Source: Lasiodiplodia sp. COLG20 (lineage: Eukaryota; Ascomycota; Dothideomycetes; Botryosphaeriales; Botryosphaeriaceae). From it: a stretch of 64,000 nt of DNA. Location: NCBI GenBank assembly GCA_009801085.1, contig VNWV01000001.1, positions 3,534,001-3,598,000 on the forward strand, read 5' to 3'. This document shows positions 35,521-47,100 of this stretch, piece after piece (the stretch's first letter is position 1; each line of letters begins with the position of its first letter). The notes beneath the pieces were generated by a model. The model made no database searches, had not been told where the DNA came from, and saw only the letters and a program-made list of their open reading frames with translations. The position numbers and the translations under genes were made by a program.

Positions 35521-36180
35521 ATGATGCAGCGGCCTCGCAACCGTCAGGGCCGCCCCCAGCAACAGCAATCCGCCGACAGAGGGAGAGGCCGTGGCGGTAG
35601 AGGACGAGGCGGTTCCGGGCGCGGCGGCCGCAACAACTTCAATGCGCCATCAAGCGTGCCCAACATCCAGCAGGTCGTCGCTGGCGCCCACGTTTCCATC
35701 GTCCTCAAGATCGATCAGCCGACCGGCCGCCAGGTGCAGGGAACCGTTGCGGATGTGTTAACCGGCGGCAACCACCCGCGTGGCATCAAGGTTCGCCTTG
35801 TCGATGGCCGCGTGGGTCGCGTGCAGCGCATGGCCACCGAGCAAGAAGCAAGAGCTGGATCTGAAGGGCTGAGCAATTTAGGAAGAAACGGTGAGCCTAA
35901 TGGCGGCATCTACCAGGGAGTAACAACCACCACACGGCCATCCAACTCGAGATTCGACATACGGTACCGCGACGTAAGAGAAGAGGAGGATCTTGAAGGC
36001 CCACCGACTGGCTACAGCCTAGATGCTTTCTTGCCACCGGATCACCCTCTTCAAGAACGGCATGACGACACCCGTGCAACGACAGGCTTCAGCTCGGCAA
36101 TGCAGGTGTGCCCGGTGTGCAACGATTTTGAAGGCGATGAGCTGGCCGTTTCACACCATGTCAGCTCTCATTTTGACTGA
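35521..36180 (+). CDS. RGG-box, YwbE-domain and C-terminal zinc motif protein
   Basis: A single exon of 219 residues. ATG 35521 (followed at once by a second ATG) is the natural start, because the upstream in-frame sequence is promoter-like. Residues about 20-40 are an RGG-type basic tract (RGRGRGGRGRGGSGRGG), usual in RNA-binding proteins. Residues about 52-100 (VVAGAHVSIVLKIDQPTG, GNHPRGIKVRLVDGRVGRVQ) match the YwbE/DUF2196 family, small domains found in bacteria and fungi. The C-terminus VCPVCNDFEGDELAVSHHV with a final His has a C-x2-C-...-H-x3/4-H pattern like a ubiquitin-binding or other zinc finger. The role is unknown; RNA or ubiquitin binding is inferred. It converges on the TPR gene, with 46 bp between the stops. 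Confidence 0.85.
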   Translation: MMQRPRNRQGRPQQQQSADRGRGRGGRGRGGSGRGGRNNFNAPSSVPNIQQVVAGAHVSIVLKIDQPTGRQVQGTVADVLTGGNHPRGIKVRLVDGRVGRVQRMATEQEARAGSEGLSNLGRNGEPNGGIYQGVTTTTRPSNSRFDIRYRDVREEEDLEGPPTGYSLDAFLPPDHPLQERHDDTRATTGFSSAMQVCPVCNDFEGDELAVSHHVSSHFD

Positions 36181-36226
36181 TGATTGGCTCTTAAATTATG
36201 ATATTTTATTTACAGAAGTCGCCATT

Positions 36227-36967
36227 CTACACACCTATACCTCCGACGTTGATCTTCGGCGCATCGCCCATCTCCTCCCTCATGGCCTGCTTCACGATGG
36301 CGCCGCACATTTTCGCGTACGGATTCGTTCTGACTGCCAACTCCTTTGCGGTTTTGTCACCATACCGACCTCCTAGAAAGAACTCCCGGCTCGCCATCTC
36401 CTCTAAGCTGTCCTTATCCCTCCCTCTAAGCTCCTTGGGCCCACTCTGTAGGTTTGCTTCACCGGCTGCCTTGGCTGCCTTGAGAAGCAGGTAACCCCGA
36501 TGCGTGTGTGCTGTGGCTAGCAGCCGTGCCTGGAGTGGTGATAGTGGGTCTTGTGGTGATGCGGGCGATGCAAGCTCAATTGCCCTTGCGAGGTCCGCCA
36601 GTAGCGCCTCGGTTGTATCGGCGTTGTCATCCTCAAACATCCTATCCTCGTCCTCGACTCTTAGTCGCAGCGCCTGCGCCCGGTTTGCATAGGCGGATGC
36701 GTAGGTTGGGTGTTGCTCAATCAGCTCACCGAGAGCTTTTATCGCAGCATTGGCGTCGTCGAGCGAGGGCTTTTGAGTGTTGAGCGGGATAATGGCTGAA
36801 CGCTCAGCTGCTTGCAGAGTTGGGAGAAGCGAATCGGATATGTGAGGTAGGCTCTGCGGCGGTTGTGGTACCACCTTGATCGAGGCCGAGGGCGAAGACT
36901 CGGGGTCAAAGAGGGCAGAGAGGACCTTTGCGTCGTTTGACGAGAGAGCAGGCGTTGGAGCAACCAT
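36227..36967 (-). CDS. TTC36-like tetratricopeptide repeat protein
   Basis: A single exon of 246 residues from ATG 36967. A short N-terminal segment containing VLSALFDPESSP precedes TPR-like helices: AIKALGELIEQHPTYASAYANRAQ, a second helical pair with LLADLARAIELA, and a third with ATAHTHRGYLLLKAAKA. The end REFFLGGRYGDKTAKELAVR, NPYAKMCGAIV is characteristic of fungal homologues of animal TTC36. TPR proteins act as protein-binding scaffolds. The animal protein has been linked to tyrosine catabolism through HPPD, and here an HPPD gene is the next gene, in divergent orientation. Whether that neighbourhood means anything is inference. Confidence 0.85.
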   Translation of the reverse strand: MVAPTPALSSNDAKVLSALFDPESSPSASIKVVPQPPQSLPHISDSLLPTLQAAERSAIIPLNTQKPSLDDANAAIKALGELIEQHPTYASAYANRAQALRLRVEDEDRMFEDDNADTTEALLADLARAIELASPASPQDPLSPLQARLLATAHTHRGYLLLKAAKAAGEANLQSGPKELRGRDKDSLEEMASREFFLGGRYGDKTAKELAVRTNPYAKMCGAIVKQAMREEMGDAPKINVGGIGV

Positions 36968-37647
36968 GTTGACTTGGTGTGCTGCAAATACGGAAAGCGA
37001 AAGGTAGGCGCGGCTTACTTGGAGGCAGGTCAACTCAAGAGGCGGGTTTAAAATAATATGACCCCACAACCTGCGGCACATGGACGTCTCCCTACACCGC
37101 GGTTCCCCGCGCAGGCGGCTTATCCTCAGGATCCTGAATAGGCCCCCTGATTAGCGATCCGTGGCAAGCCTATTCGCAGGTCGTCTTTGTCCAGGTGCAT
37201 CGTGTTGGCCCGCCGCAAGCCGAGCGCCACGGCGGTCTTGGCACAGATTTCCTGAGATATCCGCACTTGAACATCGTCATGCCCCGCCTATCCGCGTCCA
37301 TCCGCGCTATCCAAGCTTCCATACCTCCCCAACTGGGAAGGGTCGTGCAGCGGCACAAAGCGGTCCACGACGGTTCTTGCGATGCTGACCGGTACGTCAG
37401 CGAACGGCAATGAGGGGATTAGCAACACGGCACATGCGTTGAAATTCGCTATATGAACTGCAAGCGGAGTACGGGGAGCCGTCTTTTTTTCTCCTTCACT
37501 GTCTCTCAACCACAGCGCTGCGTGCTGGAGTATTTAGCAATCACAGAGCACCTTTTCCACGGCATTTTCAGCTTGGTTTCTTTCAGGAACTTCAGAACCC
37601 AGGTCCTGTTCTCTTTTTAACCACCTTCCGCACAAAAAAAAGCAACC
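36968..37647. promoter_or_regulatory. divergent intergenic region, TTC36-like/HPPD
   Basis: A 680-bp region between the divergent starts of the TPR gene and the HPPD gene. No supported gene and no convincing TATA box. A pyrimidine-rich stretch lies just before the HPPD start. Confidence 0.4.
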
Positions 37648-39050
<1,403 letters not shown>

Positions 39051-39502
39051 GGGGGGAATGTAGTTGAGGCCGGACTTTGTGGGTGATTTGCATGCGAACA
39101 TTTGGTTTCGGCATGATTGCTGATGTGTGTGTTGTGATTTGGCATGGGTAGCGGGAGTTTGTGGATAATCATGAATGATACATACTCATATTGTTTGACA
39201 ATAACTCAAGTTTATATGCTGTTCATTTGAATATTACCAAGACTGGGAACAGCCTCATCGGTTGACGAAAAAAGTTGACGTCCAAACGCCTGCCTCTATC
39301 GACGTCTTAAAACTCGCACTGATGCTCAGGGACGTGCTTCAACTCCACATAGAACAGTTGTAATGTCATTCATAAAGAATCATGAAGATTGAAGTTCATC
39401 CCACTGGGGAGCCCAAAAGAATGAAGACTCAGTACATATGTCTATTGAATTCGTGGTCTATCAATTATGAGACCTGGAGCTATTGTGCAAATTTTCGAAC
39501 TT
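39051..39502. other. convergent intergenic region
   Basis: About 450 bp between the stops of HPPD (+) and the HET gene (-). AT-rich, with likely 3' end signals. Nothing else is seen. Confidence 0.5.
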
Positions 39503-41560
39503 TCACCCGATCCTAATGCGCTTTCGATCCGCGCCAGGATATTTCTTAATTTCCCTAGTTTTGCTACTTGCATAACGTAGAAATTCTATGCCGTCCGACA
39601 CGATGCCAATACGGTAGTACTCGTGGGTTCCTTCTTCAAGGAGCAAAGCAGATTTCCTCGGTATGGAATCGTCTAGCACAAGTGCGATCAAATTCCCTAC
39701 TGGTCTTTTGCCACTCAGAAAATCCTCTCCAGTGAAGGCCATGTTTGTGCATTTCAAGTGCATCTCGTTAGATGCGCTGTCTGTCACGAACATTCCCTCT
39801 CCGAAGCCATTCAGACAGAGCTCTACAGGGACGGTATAGCCTGTTAACCAGATGAAAGGGGAGGCCATGATATCTTCCCCGGATATTTTGCGATGTGTGT
39901 AGTCTTCCAAGGATATCGTCTCGTTGCTGTTCATCAGTTCGACAGATATTTCTCCCGGGATTGAGTATCCGGTACACATCTCGTGATCGTACTCATAGAT
40001 CACAGGATACCCCTCCCATGCAGTCCATGACCATGAAGGAAAATCCTCCGGTTGATTCCCGCTGCCACCGGGATTTGTCAATTGACGCCGAGACGCGAAA
40101 TCGTCTCCGGGCATCTTCTCATACGTGTGTGAGATACACCAAATCAGCTGTAATTCCGCCGTGGTTCCATTGAAAATGTATGGGAGGCCGTGAAGCTGGT
40201 AAACTGGTTTTGGATTCTCCTCCTCAAAGGTAGACAGAACTCCCAGAATACCGTTCAAGGCGTCGGACGCATATGTCAAATTCCGTTTTGAATACCGTGT
40301 TACGTTCATAGAGAATCGATCCCAAACACTGTAGCCTGGCGCCACAGAAAGAGTATTGCGTAGGTCGCGATCCATCAATGTGTTTCTTGGGATAAAAGTA
40401 AGCCTCCAAGAGGCAGATAGTTCCTCAGTCATGGCCTCTAGGCAGTCTAAGAATGCGTGCTGATCCGTGAAAACCAATCGGCGTCTTGACAGGACGAATT
40501 CTTGATATGTCCATGCGCGAGACATCCAAGTGGAGACTGATATCATTTCTTGTGATGTTTGATGCATAGGGTAAAGCGCATGTTGGTTGAGCAAGATTGG
40601 GGTTCTCCATGTGCGATTGCTTAAGACTCCAGGAAGCCCATGACTTGGATCAACTCCGGCGGCGGCAATGATAGTGACTTGTGCTTGGCGGTAAATCGTG
40701 CCCATTTGTTGGATTTGAGTGTGTTTTTCCCGGGCATCTTGTTGATCGATACAATATCTGTCAATCCATAGGTAGTTGAAACCTAAGTTCAGGGTCGCGG
40801 ACAGTGCATCTGCGATAGTCTTCGGTGGATTTTGGAGATCACCGCACTTTCCGGAGCCCCAAACATAGCTGAGTGCAACATACGCACAGTCAGGCTGCGC
40901 TTGGATAATAATGCGAGTTCGGCAATCAATGACTTTCAAACCGCGTACAACCTTCGGATGCTGTAGTTGACATCTTGTATGCCTCTCCTGACAAATCCGG
41001 ATCTGTTCTGTGAAAAGCTGGAAATCGACTCTTTCCAAGCGATTCATTCTCTGTTTGAACTCGGTGGCATCAGGTATACGGTCTTTTCTGGGTTGTCGAG
41101 CACTGAATCTCAGAGGACCGGACTCGGGCTCCGCCAGTCTGAACGCTTCAATCCTTTCTGCAGGGGCAGAAGGAGTACCAGTCTTGACGTAACGGTAAAA
41201 ATATGTTGCATCAACCCACGGATAGCTCTTTGATTTACATTCCCGAGCGTGAAGAAGCAGTCGGCAGGTTGAGCAAGATTGTTCCAGTGGCAGGTTCATC
41301 CGAGAGGGGATATTGGTCGATTTTTTGCGGTGTTCGATGACATCAAGGATGGCCTTGTCGACTTTCTTCGCCTTGCACAGCCGGCAGATCATCGCCTGGT
41401 CGGCCCCATTTCTCGTGGAAAAAGTCTGGTTTGGATGGCTTGTTGAGACTGTTGTTGGCGCCTTGTCGTTTCGTTTGGATCGTTTCGGTTCGCGACCGTC
41501 CAATGCAGTGGAAGCGGTCCTCCGTGATCCCAGCCGAAGTTCTGTATCGGTACTCGACAT
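39503..41560 (-). CDS. HET-domain (heterokaryon incompatibility) protein
   Basis: A single exon. From ATG 41560 the product has 685 residues; the frame stays open upstream to 41743, but that part has promoter-like composition, so the inner ATG is preferred. A Cys-rich N-terminal segment (ICRLCKAKK, CSTCRLLLHA) comes first. The HET domain then follows with its three conserved blocks: YVALSYVWG, NYLWIDRYCIDQQD with a following QMGTIYRQAQVTIIAA, and SRAWTYQEFVLSRRRLVF. The C-terminal half includes FPSWSWTAWEG, common in this family. HET proteins trigger programmed cell death when unlike individuals fuse. The frame is intact. It is the first of several allorecognition-type genes between 39.5 and 51.0 kb. 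Confidence 0.92.
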   Translation of the reverse strand: MSSTDTELRLGSRRTASTALDGREPKRSKRNDKAPTTVSTSHPNQTFSTRNGADQAMICRLCKAKKVDKAILDVIEHRKKSTNIPSRMNLPLEQSCSTCRLLLHARECKSKSYPWVDATYFYRYVKTGTPSAPAERIEAFRLAEPESGPLRFSARQPRKDRIPDATEFKQRMNRLERVDFQLFTEQIRICQERHTRCQLQHPKVVRGLKVIDCRTRIIIQAQPDCAYVALSYVWGSGKCGDLQNPPKTIADALSATLNLGFNYLWIDRYCIDQQDAREKHTQIQQMGTIYRQAQVTIIAAAGVDPSHGLPGVLSNRTWRTPILLNQHALYPMHQTSQEMISVSTWMSRAWTYQEFVLSRRRLVFTDQHAFLDCLEAMTEELSASWRLTFIPRNTLMDRDLRNTLSVAPGYSVWDRFSMNVTRYSKRNLTYASDALNGILGVLSTFEEENPKPVYQLHGLPYIFNGTTAELQLIWCISHTYEKMPGDDFASRRQLTNPGGSGNQPEDFPSWSWTAWEGYPVIYEYDHEMCTGYSIPGEISVELMNSNETISLEDYTHRKISGEDIMASPFIWLTGYTVPVELCLNGFGEGMFVTDSASNEMHLKCTNMAFTGEDFLSGKRPVGNLIALVLDDSIPRKSALLLEEGTHEYYRIGIVSDGIEFLRYASSKTREIKKYPGADRKRIRIG

Positions 41561-41770
41561 GATGGTTGGACAAATGTAGGCTGTGGGCGATGTGATGGGT
41601 GGATGAGGAAGATTGAAGGAGACCGTCTGTGGGTTACTCGTGAATATGAGCTGGCACGTAGCGTGGCGCAGCGTGGCGCAGTGTGCACCTCGTGTCATTG
41701 GTGTACGTCTTCCCTTGTGTACCACGTGAACTTCAGGCAACAACTACGGGATTCTCCTCACCGGCAAATT

Positions 41771-41795
41771 CCGGACGATAGCTTCAGCTGCCCAT
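41771..41795. repeat. MITE-like terminal repeat fragment, copy 3
   Basis: CCGGACGATAGCTTCAGC followed by TGCCCAT matches the right terminal repeat of copy 1. No matching left end was found within 150 bp, so this is a fragment or solo end. Confidence 0.5.
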
Positions 41796-41939
41796 GATAT
41801 GAGAAAAAAACAAATCCACGCTAGCCATCAGCCGCGAGAAGGGAATGCAATCCATACTAACAGGGAAAAGAACTTTTGTATCCTTGTAAACAATGAAGTG
41901 ATACATGGTTCGGTGACAATACTTTAAGAACCCTTAACT

Positions 41940-42060
41940 TTTCCATCGGGATTCTACCAATTTGCTGTTCGCATATGAATATTTTCGTACCATAACGTCT
42001 CGATACACATGTAAACAAAGTCTTAATCAACCCCGATAATGAAGACCCTTGTGCTGGACC
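41940..42060 (+). repeat. duplicated upstream block A
   Basis: Shares an ordered set of short matches with 43985-44110: CATATGAATAT, an ACGTCTC block, AGTCTTAA and ACCCCGA, at similar spacing. The core is about 70 bp. It lies about 780 bp before the ATG of the small gene, while block B lies directly before the lipase-like NLR. Confidence 0.5.
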
Positions 42061-42843
42061 GCATGTTTCGCATTGACAGATTCCGCTTTGCGCTCAGACG
42101 CACGACTTCGGTCAAGTGAGTAGGACAAGAAGGAGAAGGCTCTCGAGAGATGGGTTTTGTTTAGCAAAATGGACGCTATTCTCATCGGCCTGTCTCAATC
42201 CCTTACACGCCAGTCCGTATACTTGGTCTTGCGAACACGCAAAACGCCGGATCCGTAGCGTCAACATCGTTGTCATTTAGGGTTAAAAACGGGTATACAC
42301 TAGAGACTTTTCGGACTTTGATAAAACTATTCCAAGATATATAAAAGCTTTTAATAGACTGAAGCACTCGTGGTATCGATTTGCTCCTCGTAAGTAGCTA
42401 GCCAGCGGGTGAGAGACGGCTTGGGGTATCCACAGTATTCAGCTTTTCTGCGCCACCATACAAGCATTGTACATAGATTAGGTGCCACATCTGACGCAGA
42501 GAACACCAAACTCGCGCTAGCTTCCTGCTACATACCCCTCTATACGAGTAACCCGAGTAATCAATAGCTGGGCGATAATGCTCTTCAAATTACCCAGTCA
42601 GACGCAATCATGAATGGACGGCTGAGTTCTCCGGCTCCATCATCCGGAGGTGGTGAGTGTCAGCCAATACTGCACGCAGCCAAAAGCAGTCGCAACGAAG
42701 TGCACGTGTCAGGTTGTACCCCTCAGTAGCCAGCACTTATTAAATCGACGCCCGAAATCAAGTTGGTCGAGAATCCTACCCTCAGTCTTTAGCATCCCTC
42801 CAAACTCCGAATACGGGCCGCATCAGACGAACAATAGCCCTCC

Positions 42844-43586
42844 ATGGCGGCGAACCCGCACTACTGCTATTTCATCGCATCCCCGGACCCCAATGTTGCG
42901 ACTGACGGTGTGTTGGCGCAAACACAGGTATTCTCTATGGGCATCCTTGAATTTACATTCGCTGAATTGGACGCAGGATGGCTTGATGCGCGGCTTCTAC
43001 ATCAAGTTTGGAGACGGACATCCTGGAGACCGATATGCCACCCACAATCCTACATACAGGTCAGTAGATCCTCATCACTTACATATCAGTTAAGCCTGGT
43101 AGTTGAAACACACTAGCGTCGCAATCAACGACACTGCTCTGAACCAAGGGGAGACTGTCTTCCGCGAGAAGACTTACCAGACAGAAGCGTCATGGGTCGA
43201 CGTCAAGATCGGAAAGTGGCTGGAGAGAGTGTACCTGAAGATACATCGTAAGACAAAAAGCTTCCGCTTTGTTCGCGCAATCTCAGTCAGGCTTTATCTG
43301 ACTTCAAAAATTTCTTAGGGGACACCAGGAAGGAATGGTATTTTGTGTACGTCAAAGTTGCGGAGCCTCCGGATGATCCGAACTTTGATCTCAACCAACT
43401 GCGGTCCCTGTTGATCGACATACTGAACGAATTCCCCGCCTACGACACGTGGGAGCAAGACGAGTCGTACGAGTCTTGTGGATTGGACCGGCTTTTCACG
43501 ACATTCTACTGCAATTGCGATTGGTAAGATATAATCCATCGCCTAGGTACGAAACACAGGACTCATCAGATTATAGGGTGGAGTAA
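42844..43586 (+). CDS. small orphan protein, five exons
   Basis: Exons are 42844-42927, 42977-43059, 43117-43247, 43319-43523 and 43577-43586. Every junction uses GT/AG ends and restores frame, and introns are 49-71 bp; the last exon supplies only the final residues. The product has 170 residues. It is polar, with aromatic residues and an acidic C-terminus, and has no signal peptide or membrane segment. Noticeable pieces are GLMRGFYIKFGDGHPGDRYA, WLERVYLKIHRD and DESYESCGLDRLFTTFYCNC. I do not recognise a family. Four in-frame intron removals argue strongly for a real gene. It sits just before the lipase-like NLR in the same orientation, and both have a copy of a similar upstream block. Confidence 0.62.
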
Positions 43587-44162
43587 GCCTCGATTGGAAG
43601 TGCGAAGAATATTGCGGCAGCTCGGGGAAGTTTCGCGGAGAGCGTGAGTGGGATCGTGGAAGGCTCAGCCTCGGGGCCGCGTAATTCGGAATGAAACGGG
43701 GACAAACTTAGGAGTTCGATGGTGATGTATCGGAGAAGCCTTCTCCTCCCGTTCCAGATAGTCCGAACGATTCTGCATTGTGTCGTCTGTCCTCTTGTGT
43801 ACGCAGGGCCTATCCTGAAATTATTTTTGTTTCCAACACAGCGTAACATCGATGGCACATCTTTAGAATTTGCCTTTGTGTAGCTAAGCAACATTATATC
43901 ATGTGATTCCTAGTTTGCTTACTCTTGCTGCCTAAAGGCGGGGCACCGCCAAGCATCCATCAGTCGTCGTAATCTCAGCCTTTCGACGAAATTCTGACTT
44001 CCCCAACGGATTGCATTAATTCGCTTCTCACATATGAATATATCCGTGTCATGACGTCTCCACTTGGGTACGGACATAGTCTTAAACGACCCCGAGATGT
44101 CCTTGATGAGGGCGACTCACCGGCTTGTCTGTCTAAGCATCAGAGACAGCAGAGTCCGCCTC
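43587..44162. other. intergenic region with duplicated block B
   Basis: Between the small five-exon gene and the NLR gene. Block B (about 43985-44110) resembles block A. In-frame ATGs at 44097 and 44106 lie within or next to it and are alternative starts for the NLR. Confidence 0.45.
43985..44110 (+). repeat. duplicated upstream block B
   Basis: Partner of block A at 41940-42060. Conserved pieces in the same order are CATATGAATAT, ACGTCTC, AGTCTTAA and ACCCCGA. It ends about 50 bp before the proposed NLR start. Confidence 0.5.
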
Positions 44163-47100
44163 ATGAGAGCCGCATCGGTTAGTGTGAACTTTTCAATTAC
44201 AATTAATAGACACTTATAGCAAATACAGACGCTGCAGGCCCTGTGCAGCCGGCTTTCTTGTCCGACCGGTCCTCCTCGTCACGAGCCTCCGCGCATGTTG
44301 ATGAGACTGGAAAAGTGTTCCGACTAAGACACATACCATATTGGATTGACACCACAACGGGTGTGCGAGTACTTCTCAAAGACTTGCTTTCTCTTGACGA
44401 CAGTACTTCCATCACCGTACATTCGATCGCCTACAGCCCCTATGATCCAGCAGAGCGCATTGCTACGCTTTCCTTCTCGCAATATCCAGTAGTTTTGACA
44501 AGGGAGAAAAGCTACCGCAGAGCCGGGGAAGAATGGAGACTCGAAACATGTGGGCATGATGGAGAAATTTGTCTTCCAATGTTGGACACTAATTTTCTGG
44601 GCTTCACACCGCTGCATCGCGAGAATGATTCTAATTGTACTACGGAGTAAGGCGGCTTCTACAACACTGCTGAACGGAAAAACTGATTTCAAGCAGCATC
44701 ATTGCTCTTTCAGGCCTTAATGGCCACGCATTCGGGTCATTCAAGGAAAAGGGCGGCACCTTCATGTGGTTGCGCGATGCTCTTTCCAAAGACATGCCAC
44801 AGGCACGAATTCTCATCTACGGCTACGATACATCAATCATTGGCAGCAACTCATTTCAGGGTCTTCGAGATCTGGGTATCCAACTGCGTGAAGGACTGCG
44901 CAGCATTAGACAAGATGGATCGGTACGCTGAGTACAGAACTTTACAGAGTTTCAACTAACTGTCAAAAGGGTTCCAGCATGCGTAGGCCAATGATGCTTA
45001 TAGGGCACAGTCTTGGCGGTACGGTGATTAAAGATGTATTAAATCCATTCTAAATGCTCACGAAAGGAGTAGCTGACTTTGCTTTGAGGCAATTATCCAA
45101 ATGGCGGAGAGTGACAAAATCGACAAGGCCAATCTGAAGTCAATCTATGGAATTCTATTTTTTGGCGTTCCGAACCAGGGGATGGCAATAGAAACCCTGC
45201 TCCCTATGGCGGGGCAGAATCCAAGCCAGCATCTCCTCCATACCTTGCGGAAAGGTTCGGAAGTGTTGAGGTACCAGCAGGAACGGTTTCCGTTGGCGTT
45301 TAATTTCCAAGACTCAGTGATAATTTCGTTTTATGAGACTCTAGAATCTCCTACTGCAGTCAAGGTAAACATTGAGCTCCGGCACTACGCACTCGGTCAC
45401 TTACAGTAGTGTTTTAGGTAAACGGAAGATGGGCAATGGATGGACCTTCCGCCGTCCTGGTCGACGCAAGTTCAGCAACGCACGGCCGCCACTGGGAGTC
45501 TAGACACCCCTTCATCTATCCAGTGAATCGAAGCCATTCAGAAATGGTCAAATTTACTGGAAATGATGATTCTGTGTATCGCGTTGTTCTCGAACGTCTC
45601 AAGTTGCTGGAGGCGGATGCGAGAAACATTATACCCCAACGACACATGGACAAAACGACGGGTAGGCATCTTACGGGAATGCTGGCTAGAACTTAGCTAA
45701 CCTGAGAAGAATCCCCAGCAGCGCTGTCGGAAGAACAACAAGGTAGATACCATTGGACATAACACGCGGCTTCCGAATACTAACAAGGTCGACAGCTTGT
45801 CTGAAGTCTCTGGCATTTCCAGAACAACTCTGGCGTCAAGATGAAATATTCCCAGCCAGGTTGAATGGAACGTGCGACTGGGTAATGAAACACCCCCAGT
45901 ACTTCAGTTGGCTCCAACAATCATCCGGAGTACTATGGATACGAGGGACGCCTGGTGCTGGAAAGTCAACAGTGATGAAATACATTGCGCAGGACATGGA
46001 AGAGAGGATGCAATGGAGCAATGGGATGGTCGCCACATTCTTTGTCCATGGACGTGGGAGCCCATTTCAGCGGGAACCCCTCGGGATTTTTCGAGCTCTT
46101 CTGAACCAGCTGCTGGCATATCTACCTGAGGACCTGTCAACTCTGACCAGTATCTTCCAAGAGAGATGCAAAAAGATGGGCGCGATTTCAAAGAAATGGA
46201 ACTGGGGAGAGGGAGATCTTCGTTCCTTAATGGGGTCCGTTCTGCCCAAAGCCTCTTGCAAACGACCCATCACCATTTGCATTGACGCGCTGGACGAATG
46301 TGGGAAGAGGCCGGCCATGGAGCTCGCGAAGTACTTCGGCCAACTGGCACAAAAGGCTAGTCAACTTCAAGGACGCCTACGAGTTTGCTGTTCTTGTAGA
46401 CATTATCCCACACTCAGCCTTTACCAGGAATTCAGAATCGACGTTGAGAACGAGAATCGCGAGGACATCAACAAATTTCTTCAAGACTACCTTAAAGATC
46501 TCCCTTCAAATGAAAGGGGCGAAACAATTGAAGAGATATCAAAACGGGCGCAGGGTGTCTTTCAATGGGCCGTTTTGGTTGCTGCGCGAGCACTTGAGCT
46601 CAAGATGGAGGGTACACGGCTTCGGAAAATCATGGAAACAATCAAAGAGGTGCCAAGAGAGCTGGAAGACCTCTATGCAGCTCTCATGGCAGACATTGCC
46701 TACGATTCAAGAGCTCAAGCTGTGAAGCTCTTGCAGTGGGTCTGTTTCTCGCGAGAGCCCCTCACTACCCAAGAGCTGCAACATGCCCTGGCGGTAGACG
46801 CATACATGGACTATAGGACTTCTGCTGAGTACAAATCCGGAGATCACTATACTGACACCCTTGAGGATTTAGAAAAAGTTGTGGCAAATCTTTCAAGCGG
46901 GCTTGTGCAAATTACCAACAACAGGGCACAATTCATTCACCAGTCAGCCCAGGACTATTTCCTCAACCGTGGTCTGCAGGACTTGGAAGGAAACAATTGT
47001 TACTCAGTAGCCGCTCGAGGACATTTTCAAATCTCTCGCTCTTGTATCCGATATATGGTAATGGACGACATCGCCGAGTACCAGGTTCCAAATGCGCCTT

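Larger units (their letters stand above)
41561..42843. other. intergenic region with MITE fragment and duplicated block A
   Basis: About 1.3 kb. It contains a MITE-like terminal repeat (41771-41795) and block A (about 41940-42060), which is similar to block B at about 43985-44110. No gene is supported, although the 5' untranslated region of the small gene at 42844 must lie here. Confidence 0.5.
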
